This document shows, one piece after another, positions 21,086 through 30,353 of a stretch of 64,000 bases of DNA (positions within the stretch are counted from its first letter, which is position 1; each line of letters opens with the position of its first letter). The notes under the pieces were generated by a model, which saw only the letters and a list, made by a program, of their open reading frames with translations, searched no databases and was not told the DNA's origin. Both the position numbers and the translations under genes were made by a program. Source of the DNA: an uncultured Eubacteriales bacterium (GTDB taxonomy: Bacteria > Bacillota > Clostridia > Saccharofermentanales > UBA5734); NCBI GenBank assembly GCA_903835065.1, contig CAILLO010000047.1, positions 124,001 to 188,000 of the forward strand, written 5' to 3'.

Positions 21086-21095
21086 GTGGTACACT
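21086..21095 (+). promoter_or_regulatory. Possible extended -10 promoter of addB
   Basis: TG-G-TACACT with the TG at 21087-21088 and the hexamer at 21090-21095, in the 122-base gap between hemW and addB. There is no -35 at correct spacing. Weak evidence. Confidence 0.3.
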
Positions 21096-21153
21096 GGAGA
21101 ATAGCCGGAGAGGCCCTCGGCGCAAGGTGCGCGGGGCCGCCGGAAGGGGGCGC

Positions 21154-24100
21154 ATGGGACTTCGGATCCTCCACGGCGGCATCGGCAGCGGACGAACCCG
21201 GAAGTGCCTCGAGGAGATCGAGGCGCTCGGCCGCGCATATCCGCAGCGGCGCGCGATGCTGATCGTCCCGGATCCCCTGAAGCTCGACACCGAGGCCTTC
21301 CTGATGGGCGCGACCGGGCGGAACGGTCTGATGATGGCCGAGGTCCTGAGCTTCCCGCGACTCGCGCAGCGGGCGCTGGGAGAAACGGGGGGACTCGCGG
21401 TCCGCTACGCGGATGCGTCGGGGCGCAGCATGGCGGTGCACCGCGTCCTGAAAGCGCGGCGTGGCGAACTGTCCGTCTTCGGTCCGATGGCCGACCGCCC
21501 CGGATTCGTCCCGCAGATCGAGGCCGTCCTGTCGGAGTTCCGGCGGTACGGCGTCCGACCCGAAGACCTCGAGCGGACGCCAGGGGCCGGCGCGGAGGAC
21601 CTTTCCCCGGTCTCCTTCCGCAACAAGGCGAACGACTTCGCGAAGATCCTTCGGGATTATGAATGCGCGCTCGAGCGCCTCGGCCTCCTCGACCCGGGCG
21701 GCGACCTCGATCGTCTCGCGGAGATCCTCGGCCGCGTCTCGGCGGGGGAGAGCTGGCCCTACGACCGCCTCTCCTGGCTCCGGTCGACTTCGGTCTGGAT
21801 CGACGGATTCGGCGAGCGGCGCGACTTCACGCCGCAGGAGACGCGCGTGATCGAGGCGCTGACGGACGTGTGCGAGGAAGTCACGGTGACCCTGTGCACG
21901 GACCTGGTACCCGCGGACGCAGCGGCGGCCGAGGACGGGCCCGACGCGCTCGCGATCGGTCGCAGGACGGCGTATCGGCTGAATCGCAGGCTCGCGGCGC
22001 GACTGGTCCCCGGAGGGATCCTCCCGCTGGCGGTTCCGGGGCGTGGAAGGCACCCGGAGCTGCTCCACCTCGGGCACTCCCTGGAAAGGGGCCTGACGGT
22101 GCCGTATGAAGGGCCCGCCGACGCGGTCGTCGCCTACCGTGCGCTCGACGTGTACGAAGAGACGGCCTGGGTGGCGGGGGAGATCCGCCGGCTCGTCTTC
22201 CAGGAGGGGCTGCGGTTCAAGGACGTCGCCGTCGCGGCCTGCTCCTTCGAGGCCTATGCACCGCTCCTCGAGTCCGCCTTCGACACCTACGGGATCTTCT
22301 CCTTCCTCGACCGGGAGGTGCGCCTGTCGGGCTCCGCGCTTCCGCGCTTCGTCCTGACCTTCCTCGGGATCGCCGACGCGTCCTGGACGCTCGAATCCGT
22401 GATGGCCTGCCTGCGGACGGGGCTCGCGGATATCTCTCCCGACGAGGCCGACCGGTTGGAGAACTTCTTCCTCAAGCGCGGCATCCGCGGCAGATCGAGG
22501 ATCTTCGACGACCGGCGCTATGCCGACCGGTTCGATGCGGACCCGACGGCCGCCGCCGAGGATGAACCCGGAGACGGGCCCGCTTCGACCGCCACCGAGG
22601 ACGGCGCGACGGTCCTCCGGATCCGCGACCGGTCGTTGTCCCCCCTCCGCGACGCCCTCGACGCCGTCCGTGCCGCGAAGACCTGCGGCGCACGCTGCGC
22701 GGCGCTCGCGACCTTCCTCGACGGCTACGGGATGCACGACCGCGTCTACCGTCTGGCGAGGGACCTGCGCGGGAAGGGCGCCTCGGACGGCGCGATGCGG
22801 CTCGTCAAGTCCTGGAACGCCCTCTGCTCGGTCCTGATCCAGATGGTGGACGTGGCGGGAGAGGAGGAGATCCCGCTCGAGGACTTCATCCCGCTCCTCG
22901 CCGCCGGCATCGACGCCTGCCGCGCAGGCACGATCCCCGCTTCGCCCGACGCCGTGCTCGCCGGACCTCCGGACCGGGTGATCGCCCGCCGCCCGGCCGT
23001 CCTGTTCGTTATTGGCGCGACGTCCGACGCGCTTCCCCAGAAGGGCGTATCGGAAGGACTGCTGTCGGCCGCCGACCGGGACCGGCTGGTGCACGAGGGG
23101 GGACTGGACCTGCCGAGCGGCGTCGCCGACAAGCCGTTCGAGGACGCGTTCCGGGAATACTCGCTGCTGTCCCTGCCGACCGAGCGCCTCTACGTGGGCT
23201 TCGCCGAGACCGACAGGAAGGGCGCGAACGTCGACCCCTCCACGACCTGGACCCGCGTCGTCTCCCTGCTGCCGGGCTGCCGACGGGTGACCGTCGGGCC
23301 GATGCGCCGGGCGGAGCCGGACGACCCGCGCCGGCTCGCCGTGAAGCGTTCCGCGACATCGTCTCCCGTCGACGCGGCGGAGGGGTCCCTCGCCGGACCC
23401 GCACCGACCCGCGACGTCCGGCTCCCGCCCGGACTGGTCGCCGGCGCCTTCGGCTCGGTGCGCGGGATGAGCGTGTCCCAGCTCGAGACGTACGCCGCCT
23501 GCCCCTACGCCTACTTCTGCAAGTACGTCCTGCGGCTCGCTCCCCGGGAGGTCTGGAAGCCGGAAGCCGCGAACACCGGCAGTCTGGCGCACGGCGTCGT
23601 CGAACAGGCGATGGGGGAGCTCGCACGGTCGATTGATGCCGCGATTCGGGACGGCAGGAATCCGGACGACGAGATCCAGGCCTTCGTCGACTCCGATCTC
23701 GAGCGGAAGGTCGACGGGCTGATCCGCTCGACGGCTCTCCGCGACCGCCTCGGCCTGTTTCTCGACGAGGGGATCCGGACGTCCGCGGGGCGCAAGGTCC
23801 GCGGCGTGGCGTCCGCCTCCCTGCGCGCGGCGGCCCGCCAGCTGCTGGGGCAGCTGCTGCGGCCTGCCCTGCAGGAATGGGCGTTCGGACCCGAGGATTC
23901 CAACCCACTGGTCGTCGAACTGGCGGACGGGTCCCGCGTGCATTTCCGCGGCCGCGTCGACCGCGTCGACGCGAGGTCGGAAGGAGACCGCGAGTACTAC
24001 CGGATCGTGGACTACAAGACCGGTGACAAGAAGGTGGACTACCAGGCCCTTTACGCCGGGCTGGCCTTCCAGCTGCCCGCGTACCTGGCGGCCTACCGCA

Positions 24101-24531
24101 ACGGAGTTCCGTCGCGGGTGCCCGTGGATGCCGCCTACTTCCACCTGGGCGTCCCCCTGGACCGGGCCGAATGCGCGGCGCAGGCGCCCGCCCTGGCCTC
24201 GCTGCACGACCGGGAATCGGGCTACTACAAGCTGCGCGCGCTCGACCTGGCGCCGGACGCCCTCGAACTCGCCGTCTCCCATTCCCGCGCCCTCCTGCGC
24301 GAGACCTGCGGCGACCTCTTCGGGGGGAGGTTCGACGTGCGTCCTCTGAAGGCCGGGTCGGGTTCGCCGTGCGAATGGTGCGATTACCGCTCCGTCTGCC
24401 GGAAGTCGGGTCCGACCGATTGTCCGTCGGCGAAGCCGCTTCCGTCCGCCTCGGCGGCGGGGACGACGAAGAAGAGGGATCGCTACGTCTCCGCGCTCGC
24501 GAAGGACCGGGACGGGAGGTCGGGAACGTGA
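21154..24531 (+). CDS. addB: ATP-dependent helicase/nuclease subunit B
   Basis: 1125-residue AddB, partner of AddA in RecBCD-like double-strand-break end resection. The C-terminal PD-(D/E)XK nuclease is visible as IVDYKTG (D953, K955) followed by FQLPAYL. The 4Fe-4S ligands fit C783 (AACPYAYFC) and C1073, C1076, C1082 (CEWCDYRSVC), with the same spacing as Bacillus AddB. The N-terminal ATP site reads GGIGSGRT: the usual Walker A Lys is Arg14. GGAAGGGGG precedes the ATG at 21154; upstream in-frame sequence overlaps hemW and is not homologous. The stop overlaps the addA start as GTGA. Confidence 0.93.
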   Translation: MGLRILHGGIGSGRTRKCLEEIEALGRAYPQRRAMLIVPDPLKLDTEAFLMGATGRNGLMMAEVLSFPRLAQRALGETGGLAVRYADASGRSMAVHRVLKARRGELSVFGPMADRPGFVPQIEAVLSEFRRYGVRPEDLERTPGAGAEDLSPVSFRNKANDFAKILRDYECALERLGLLDPGGDLDRLAEILGRVSAGESWPYDRLSWLRSTSVWIDGFGERRDFTPQETRVIEALTDVCEEVTVTLCTDLVPADAAAAEDGPDALAIGRRTAYRLNRRLAARLVPGGILPLAVPGRGRHPELLHLGHSLERGLTVPYEGPADAVVAYRALDVYEETAWVAGEIRRLVFQEGLRFKDVAVAACSFEAYAPLLESAFDTYGIFSFLDREVRLSGSALPRFVLTFLGIADASWTLESVMACLRTGLADISPDEADRLENFFLKRGIRGRSRIFDDRRYADRFDADPTAAAEDEPGDGPASTATEDGATVLRIRDRSLSPLRDALDAVRAAKTCGARCAALATFLDGYGMHDRVYRLARDLRGKGASDGAMRLVKSWNALCSVLIQMVDVAGEEEIPLEDFIPLLAAGIDACRAGTIPASPDAVLAGPPDRVIARRPAVLFVIGATSDALPQKGVSEGLLSAADRDRLVHEGGLDLPSGVADKPFEDAFREYSLLSLPTERLYVGFAETDRKGANVDPSTTWTRVVSLLPGCRRVTVGPMRRAEPDDPRRLAVKRSATSSPVDAAEGSLAGPAPTRDVRLPPGLVAGAFGSVRGMSVSQLETYAACPYAYFCKYVLRLAPREVWKPEAANTGSLAHGVVEQAMGELARSIDAAIRDGRNPDDEIQAFVDSDLERKVDGLIRSTALRDRLGLFLDEGIRTSAGRKVRGVASASLRAAARQLLGQLLRPALQEWAFGPEDSNPLVVELADGSRVHFRGRVDRVDARSEGDREYYRIVDYKTGDKKVDYQALYAGLAFQLPAYLAAYRNGVPSRVPVDAAYFHLGVPLDRAECAAQAPALASLHDRESGYYKLRALDLAPDALELAVSHSRALLRETCGDLFGGRFDVRPLKAGSGSPCEWCDYRSVCRKSGPTDCPSAKPLPSASAAGTTKKRDRYVSALAKDRDGRSGT

Positions 24532-27500
24532 CGGCGAACGGGAGCTTCCGGCCGACACCGCAGCAGGAGGTCCTGCTGCAGGCGGGCGTCTGCGATCTGC
24601 TCGTCTCGGCCGCGGCCGGATCGGGAAAGACGCAGGTGATGACCGATCGGATCGTGAAGCGGATCGCCGAAGGCGCGCTGGATATCCGCCAGGTGCTGGT
24701 GATGACCTTCACGGACGCGGCCGCCGCGAACATGCGGCGCAAGATCGTCGAGAAGCTCCGGAGCGCAGCGGACGGGGCCTCGAAGGAGGACGCGCGGCGA
24801 CTGCGCCGTCAGGCGGGTCTGCTGCCGCACGCCTCGATCTCCACGATCCACGGGTTCTGTCTCGAAGTCCTGAGAAGCGCCTCCTATCAGGCGGTCGACG
24901 GGAGCGGGAAGCCGCTCCTCGAACCCGGCTTCCGGGTGGCCGACGCGGCCGAGTCCGAGATCCTTCGGCTCGAGGCGCTGGACCGCGTGTTCGAGCGACG
25001 CTATCTCGACGCCGAGCCGACCCCCGGGTCGTCCGCGCCCGACGGAGCGGCGGAATTCCTCGACCTCGTCGACGCCTACGGGAACCACCGCGGGGACGAG
25101 CAGGTCCGCTCGCTGGCGCTGACCCTCCACACGTTCCTCCGCAGCATGCCCGACTACCGCGGGTGGGTCGAGGAGCGGCTGGCGCACCTCAGGAGGGACG
25201 TCGCCCGCTTCGGTGCGTCGGAGGCCGCCCGGCTGCTTCTCATCGGGCTGAAGGACCTCCTCGACCGCGCGGACGAGGTCCTTCCCTCCCTGCTGGATTC
25301 GCTCGATGAGGATTGGACCTTCGTCGCGGACGCCGAGAAGGACAGGGCATGGAAGGAGACCTTCCGGTCCACGCTGCGGGAGCTCCAGGATCTCCACGGA
25401 CTTCTCTCCGGCGAGGGACCGGCGGCGGGGACGGACCTTTCCGACCTCTGGGATGCGGTGACCGCTGCGGGACGCCGGATTCCGATCGACGGCCTGCCCC
25501 GGACCCCGAAGAACCCTTCTCCCGAGCGCATCGCCTTCGTCTCGGCCTTCCGGAACCGCCTCTCCGAACCGGTGCACGCCCTCACGGGCCGCTTCGGAGG
25601 CGACGCGTACCGAAGGGAATTCACCGCGCCGACGCGCTACCTGTTCCACGACACGGCCGAAGCGATCGGGAGCGGGATCGCCCCGATGGTGCCGTTGTGC
25701 GAGGCCCTCTTCCGGATCGTCCTGGAACTCGACGCGCTGTACGACGACTTGAAGCGGAAGGCTTCGGTGATCGACTTCAGCGACATCGAGCACCTCGCCC
25801 TCGCCGCACTTGAGCGGGAGGGGGCCGAAGGCGCCTTCCGCACCCGGTTCCAGGAGATCTACGTCGACGAATACCAGGACACGAGCGGCATCCAGGAGGC
25901 GATCGTCGAACGGCTCGAGCGCGGCAACCGCTTCCTCGTCGGCGACGTGAAGCAGAGCATCTACCGATTCCGTCACGCTCGTCCGGAGATCTTCCAGGAC
26001 AAGGCCGACCGATATGCCAGGGACGTCCCTCCCGGACGGGAAGCCGAGGCGGGCACGAACGGCGTGCTGCGGGAACTGAACCGCAACTTCCGCAGCGTCC
26101 CGGCGGTCCTCGACGCCGCGAACCTCGTCTTCGAGCGGATCATGAGCCGGGAGGCCGGCGAAGTCGTGTACGACGCGACGCAGGCCCTCGTGCCCGACCG
26201 GAAGGACCCGCCGACGGGGCGCCTGCCCGTCGAGCTGGTGATCGTCGATGCGCGGGAAGCCGAAACCGCCCCGCTTTCCGTTCAGGTCGGCGCACCGCTC
26301 CCCGGAGACGAAGGGGAATCGGTCGAGGCGAAGGAGGACGCCCCCGCCCTTCCGGCGGGCGACCCCGACCCCGAGGCGCTGGATCCGCAGGAAGCGGGCC
26401 AGCAGGAACTGGAGGCGCTCTGGATCGCCGGTCGGATCCGCTCGCTGGCCGAGGCCGCCCGAGCGGAGGGGCGGGACAAGGTCTACGAAGGCATCGCGGT
26501 TCTCTCGCGGACGCGGTCGGTCCTGTCGGTGGTGAGCCAGGCCCTCAAGGACCTGGGGATCCCCGTCGAGGAGGACCCGGCCGGTGAATTCCTCGCGAGT
26601 CCGGAACTGCGCACGATGGAAGCCCTCGTCCACCTCCTCGACAACCCTCGGCAGGATATCCCGCTCGCCGCGACGATGCAGTCGATGCTGTACCCGGAGC
26701 CCTTCTCCGAAGAGGAGCTGCTGCGCGTCCGCCTGCACCTCCGCAAGCGGGGCGACAGGGACGCCTTCTTCCACGAAGCGGCCGTCGCCTTCACCGAGTC
26801 CGGCACGCCCGAGGACCTGCGCGTCCGGGTCGTCCGATTCCTCGACTGGGTCCGCGATCTCCGCGAACGGGCCGTGCACACCGGACTCGATGCGCTGGTC
26901 GGGCACGTCTACCTCTCGACCGGGTACCTGGAACGCGTCTCCCGCCTGCCGGACGGCACGGAGAGCGTCGCGGACCTCCGCATGTTCCACGAATGGGCCG
27001 GTTCCTTCGAATCGACGCGGATGCGCGGCCTTTATGGTTTCGCGCGCTACATCGAACGCATGCGCGAGAGGGGCGGCGGAGACGCCGCGCGAGGGGCGCG
27101 TCCGGGCGGAGCGGACGCCGTTCGCCTCGCGACCTTCCACGGGAGCAAGGGTCTTGAGTTCCCCGTGGTCTTCCTCGCGGGTCTCGCCCATGCCTTCCGC
27201 CTGACCGAGAAGCAGGACCGCGCAATCGTATCGGAAGCCCTCGGCATCGGGCCCGACGTCGTGGACCTCGCGGCCCGGACGGTCTATCCCTCGCACCTCA
27301 AGCTCGCCGTGTGGGAGCATTCCCGCCGCGCGATGCTCGCGGAGGAGATGCGGCTTCTCTATGTCGCGATGACCCGCGCCATGGACCGACTGTTCCTCGT
27401 CGCGAGCATGAAATCGAAGCCGGATGCTCCGGACGCCCGACTGGCGCGGATCGTCGAGGAGGCCGCGGCCCGTCCGGGCGAACCGGTACCGCCCTATCGC

Positions 27501-28604
27501 GTCCTTTCGGCGAGGAGCCACCTCGAGTGGCTGCTGAATGCCTTCGCGTCCGAATTCCCCCGGGAGGCGTCCGCTCTGATCGGGATCGACGCGCCGGACG
27601 TCCCCGACGGCACGGCGCGCATCGGATCCGTCGTTCCGGGGACCTGGACCGCCCGCCGGATCTTCCCCTCGGACGTGATGGCCGGCTCGGCGACCGCACC
27701 GCCCACGTCGACGGAACCCGCCGCGGCGCCTGCCCCCTCCGGTCAGCCCTTGCTCCGGCCGATGCCGGCGACCTATCGGTTCGACGGCTCCGCGAGAGCG
27801 CCGGCCAAGATCTCGGTCAGCGAACTGAAGCGCCGTATGGCGCCCGAGCCCGAAGCCGGCTCCGAGGAGTCGGACGGAGAGGGCGCGGCGAAGCCGTCGA
27901 CGCCGACGTACGACGAACCCGCGGACGAGGACGGACGCCGTCTGCGCGTCCGGTTCGGCGCGCTGAAGAGCGTCGACCTCGAGATGAAGGACCTTCCTCT
28001 GACCGCTCCGCCGTCGCTTCGGGACGGCCCGACCGCTTCCCGTGCGCTGCCGCCCAACGAAATCGGAACGGCGGTCCACTCGGTGCTCCGCTACCTCGAC
28101 CTCGCTTCGGCCGCCGCCGACCCCACGCCGGACGGGATCGTCCGGCAGATCGGGCGCATGGCGGAACACCGCATGCTGTCCGTCGACGAGGCGGCCGCGG
28201 CGCGCGGTTTCGCCGGGCCGCTCGCCGCCTTCGCCGCGAGCGGTCTCGCCCGGAGGATCCTGGCGGCCGGTCCGCAGGTCTTACGCGAGATCCCCTTCAC
28301 CCTGTCCGTCCCCTTCCCGCCGCTCTACGCGGACGTTCCCGACGCCGGGACCTTCGCCCCGGAGGACCGCATGATGGTTCAGGGCATCATCGACCTCTGG
28401 TTCGTGGAGAACGGATACGGCGTCCTGGTCGACTACAAGACGGACCGCATCGACGGCGACGACGAGTCCGTCCAGGAGACGCTGCGCCGCCGCTATGCCT
28501 CGCAGATGGACTACTACGCGCAGGCCGTGGAGTCCTCGACCGGCGTCCGCGTCGCCGAGCGCGTCCTGTGGCTGGTACGGCAGGGGAGGGCGTTCCGGAT
28601 ATGA
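24528..28604 (+). CDS. addA: ATP-dependent helicase/nuclease subunit A
   Basis: 1358-residue UvrD-like helicase with a C-terminal nuclease. It starts at GTG overlapping the addB stop, with GGGAGG upstream, placing the Q motif (RPTPQQ) and Walker A AAAGSGKT (residues 28-35) at the usual distance. Motif II is VDEYQD. Later helicase motifs include TFHGSKGLEFPVV and LLYVAMTRA. The nuclease motif LVDYKTDRI (D1302, K1304) lies near the end. A stretch between about residues 570 and 630 is acidic and Pro-rich and probably disordered. The stop overlaps mnmM as ATGA. Length is slightly above the usual 1230-1250 residues. Confidence 0.95.
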   Translation: MTANGSFRPTPQQEVLLQAGVCDLLVSAAAGSGKTQVMTDRIVKRIAEGALDIRQVLVMTFTDAAAANMRRKIVEKLRSAADGASKEDARRLRRQAGLLPHASISTIHGFCLEVLRSASYQAVDGSGKPLLEPGFRVADAAESEILRLEALDRVFERRYLDAEPTPGSSAPDGAAEFLDLVDAYGNHRGDEQVRSLALTLHTFLRSMPDYRGWVEERLAHLRRDVARFGASEAARLLLIGLKDLLDRADEVLPSLLDSLDEDWTFVADAEKDRAWKETFRSTLRELQDLHGLLSGEGPAAGTDLSDLWDAVTAAGRRIPIDGLPRTPKNPSPERIAFVSAFRNRLSEPVHALTGRFGGDAYRREFTAPTRYLFHDTAEAIGSGIAPMVPLCEALFRIVLELDALYDDLKRKASVIDFSDIEHLALAALEREGAEGAFRTRFQEIYVDEYQDTSGIQEAIVERLERGNRFLVGDVKQSIYRFRHARPEIFQDKADRYARDVPPGREAEAGTNGVLRELNRNFRSVPAVLDAANLVFERIMSREAGEVVYDATQALVPDRKDPPTGRLPVELVIVDAREAETAPLSVQVGAPLPGDEGESVEAKEDAPALPAGDPDPEALDPQEAGQQELEALWIAGRIRSLAEAARAEGRDKVYEGIAVLSRTRSVLSVVSQALKDLGIPVEEDPAGEFLASPELRTMEALVHLLDNPRQDIPLAATMQSMLYPEPFSEEELLRVRLHLRKRGDRDAFFHEAAVAFTESGTPEDLRVRVVRFLDWVRDLRERAVHTGLDALVGHVYLSTGYLERVSRLPDGTESVADLRMFHEWAGSFESTRMRGLYGFARYIERMRERGGGDAARGARPGGADAVRLATFHGSKGLEFPVVFLAGLAHAFRLTEKQDRAIVSEALGIGPDVVDLAARTVYPSHLKLAVWEHSRRAMLAEEMRLLYVAMTRAMDRLFLVASMKSKPDAPDARLARIVEEAAARPGEPVPPYRVLSARSHLEWLLNAFASEFPREASALIGIDAPDVPDGTARIGSVVPGTWTARRIFPSDVMAGSATAPPTSTEPAAAPAPSGQPLLRPMPATYRFDGSARAPAKISVSELKRRMAPEPEAGSEESDGEGAAKPSTPTYDEPADEDGRRLRVRFGALKSVDLEMKDLPLTAPPSLRDGPTASRALPPNEIGTAVHSVLRYLDLASAAADPTPDGIVRQIGRMAEHRMLSVDEAAAARGFAGPLAAFAASGLARRILAAGPQVLREIPFTLSVPFPPLYADVPDAGTFAPEDRMMVQGIIDLWFVENGYGVLVDYKTDRIDGDDESVQETLRRRYASQMDYYAQAVESSTGVRVAERVLWLVRQGRAFRI

Positions 28605-29254
28605 CGAAGGAGAAGATGTCCCAAGACGGCGCGATTCCGCTCGCAAAACCGCCCGTCGTCCGCAACGCACTGGCGCTGTCGCACGAGTACGTGCGGAAGG
28701 TCGTCGGGTCGGGCGACCTCGTCGTGGACGCGACCGCCGGCAACGGACACGACACCGCCTTCCTGGCCGAACTGGCCGGACCGGACGGACTCGTGCTCGC
28801 CTTCGACGTGCAGGAGGACGCGATCCGCCGCACCAGGGACCGGCTCGAGACGTTGTGTCTGCTGGACCGCTGCCGGCTGTTCGCCGAAGGGCACGAGCTC
28901 TTCGGCGAGCGACTGGACGGGATCGCGCCCGGACGTCCGCTCGCCGCGGTCATGTTCAACCTCGGCTATCTGCCGGGAGCGGACCACGCGCTCGGCACGA
29001 AGGCGCCCACGACGATCGCGGCGCTGCAGCAGGCGATGGCCCGGCTCCGTCCGGGCGGCCTGGCGACGGTCGCGCTCTATTACGGCGGGGACAGCGGGTT
29101 CGAGGAGCGGGACGCGGTGCTCCGGTTCGTGGAGAGCATCGACGTCCACGCCTTCGCCGTGCAGAAGACGGAGATGGTCAACAGCCGCAGCTGCCCGCCG
29201 ATCTTCCTCTGCATCGAGAAGCTGTCTCCCGGGAAGGTCCGGCCACCCGCTTAG
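28601..29254 (+). CDS. mnmM: tRNA (mnm5s2U34)-methyltransferase MnmM (YtqB family)
   Basis: 217-residue class I SAM methyltransferase of the former rRNA-methylase/YtqB family, shown in Bacillus to complete mnm5s2U34 in tRNA. Visible motifs are VVDATAGNGHDTAFLAEL for SAM binding, AFDVQEDAI, FNLGYLPG, and the C-terminal PPIFLCIEK. The ATG overlaps the addA stop; a second ATG at 28616 is possible. Its 3' end overlaps the convergent transporter gene by 4 bases. Confidence 0.88.
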   Translation: MTKEKMSQDGAIPLAKPPVVRNALALSHEYVRKVVGSGDLVVDATAGNGHDTAFLAELAGPDGLVLAFDVQEDAIRRTRDRLETLCLLDRCRLFAEGHELFGERLDGIAPGRPLAAVMFNLGYLPGADHALGTKAPTTIAALQQAMARLRPGGLATVALYYGGDSGFEERDAVLRFVESIDVHAFAVQKTEMVNSRSCPPIFLCIEKLSPGKVRPPA

Positions 29255-30213
29255 CGCGGCGCTTCGGACGGCGTCGGCGGGTTCCCTTGATAGGCCTTCT
29301 TCAGCAACCGGTCGCGGAACACGCACCAGAGCGTCACGGTGACCAGGATCACGGCGCCGCCGGCCATCGCGGAGCCCGACGGAACCTCGCGGCGGAACAG
29401 GTACACGAGCACGGGGTTCAGCAGCGGTTCGATGATGGGCACGAGGATGATCTCGAGCGGCGTCAGGTGGCGGACCGCCTTCGTGTAGAGCAGGTAGGCC
29501 AGGCCGATCTGCAGGACACCGAGGAAGAGCAGGGGCGGCACGTCGGACCAGGCAGGCAGCCGCTGCACGAGGAAGGGCAGGGAGACCAGGAACACGAGGA
29601 GATTCCCCGCGAGGACGGCCGAAACGGGGGAGGTCTTCTTCATGCGGCTCATGAAGAGCGCCTGGAAGCCGAACGTGACACCCGACACGACGGCGAGCAC
29701 GTCGCCGAGGGCGGCCTGCGGATCCGACGAAAACGAGAAGCCGTCCGCGAAGAAGAGGGCCATCCCTCCCATCACGACCGCGACGACGGCGAGGTCCGCC
29801 TTCAGGACGCGCTGGCGGTAGAGGACCCACCCGAACAGGACGACCCAGACGGGCGCCGTGTACTGCAGGAGCACGGCGTTGGCGGCCGTCGTGAGGCGGG
29901 TCGCGACGACGAACAGGAGCATGGTGGAGGCGTTGGCCAGGGCCGACGACCAGAAGCCGAAGCCTCCTCGGAAATCGGGGCGGCCCCGCAGGACGGCGAA
30001 CAGGAAGACGGAGGCGACCAGGCTTCGTCCGCCGGCCGTGGCGACGGGGGAGAGGGAGACCGACTTGATCAGGAGGCCGCCCGTGCTCCAGAGGACGGCG
30101 CAGCCGACGAGTGCGAGCAACGGCAGGAACCGCGCGCCGCGGCGCGATTCCCCGGAAGGCCCGCCAGAGGCGGCACGTTCCTCCATCTCTACGTTACGAT
30201 TCGAACCGGACAT
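29251..30213 (-). CDS. EamA/DMT superfamily transporter
   Basis: 320-residue drug/metabolite-type permease with ten hydrophobic helices in two EamA repeats (first repeat starting GCAVLWSTGGLLIK). Substrate cannot be told from the sequence. The start is uncertain: ATG at 30213 has no Shine-Dalgarno and lies beside the opposite-strand -10, while ATG at 30186 shortens the polar N-terminus by nine residues. It shares its 5' region with the divergent stub leader. Confidence 0.85.
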   Translation of the reverse strand: MSGSNRNVEMEERAASGGPSGESRRGARFLPLLALVGCAVLWSTGGLLIKSVSLSPVATAGGRSLVASVFLFAVLRGRPDFRGGFGFWSSALANASTMLLFVVATRLTTAANAVLLQYTAPVWVVLFGWVLYRQRVLKADLAVVAVVMGGMALFFADGFSFSSDPQAALGDVLAVVSGVTFGFQALFMSRMKKTSPVSAVLAGNLLVFLVSLPFLVQRLPAWSDVPPLLFLGVLQIGLAYLLYTKAVRHLTPLEIILVPIIEPLLNPVLVYLFRREVPSGSAMAGGAVILVTVTLWCVFRDRLLKKAYQGNPPTPSEAPR

Positions 30214-30216
30214 CGT

Positions 30217-30225
30217 TGGTATAAT
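30217..30225 (+). promoter_or_regulatory. Extended -10 promoter of the GPx-stub/tocopherol-cyclase-like operon
   Basis: TG-G-TATAAT, with TATAAT at 30220-30225, 30 bases before the GTG at 30255. It overlaps the start region of the divergent transporter. The -35 is weak. Confidence 0.5.
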
Positions 30226-30254
30226 ACGATAAATCCTTGGAAGGAGGAAGACCG

Positions 30255-30353
30255 GTGTCGAATTTCCATGATTTCACACTCGATGACCTGAACGGGACCC
30301 CTGCCTCGCTCTCCGCATACCGCGGCAAGATCGTCCTGGCCGCGATGCGATGA
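30255..30353 (+). CDS. 32-codon glutathione-peroxidase N-terminal stub (possible leader peptide)
   Basis: A GTG start with a strong AAGGAGGAAG upstream opens a 32-residue frame whose start, FHDFTLDDLNGTPASLSAYR then GKIVL, matches the N-terminus of glutathione peroxidases. It stops before the catalytic Cys/Sec motif. Its TGA overlaps the ATG of the next gene (ATGA). It is too short to be an enzyme. Either it is what remains of a gpx gene after a deletion that fused its promoter and ribosome-binding site to the next gene, or it now works as a coupling leader. The excellent ribosome-binding site argues that it is translated. Confidence 0.6.
   Translation: MSNFHDFTLDDLNGTPASLSAYRGKIVLAAMR

Noticed and set aside
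20749-24558. A 1269-codon open frame on the minus strand opposite addB
   Set aside because: GC-rich shadow frame: no family motifs, Arg/Pro/Gly-rich, while the plus strand has all AddB motifs.
24483-28169. A 1228-codon open frame on the minus strand opposite addA
   Set aside because: Shadow of addA caused by base composition; no recognisable domain or ribosome-binding site.
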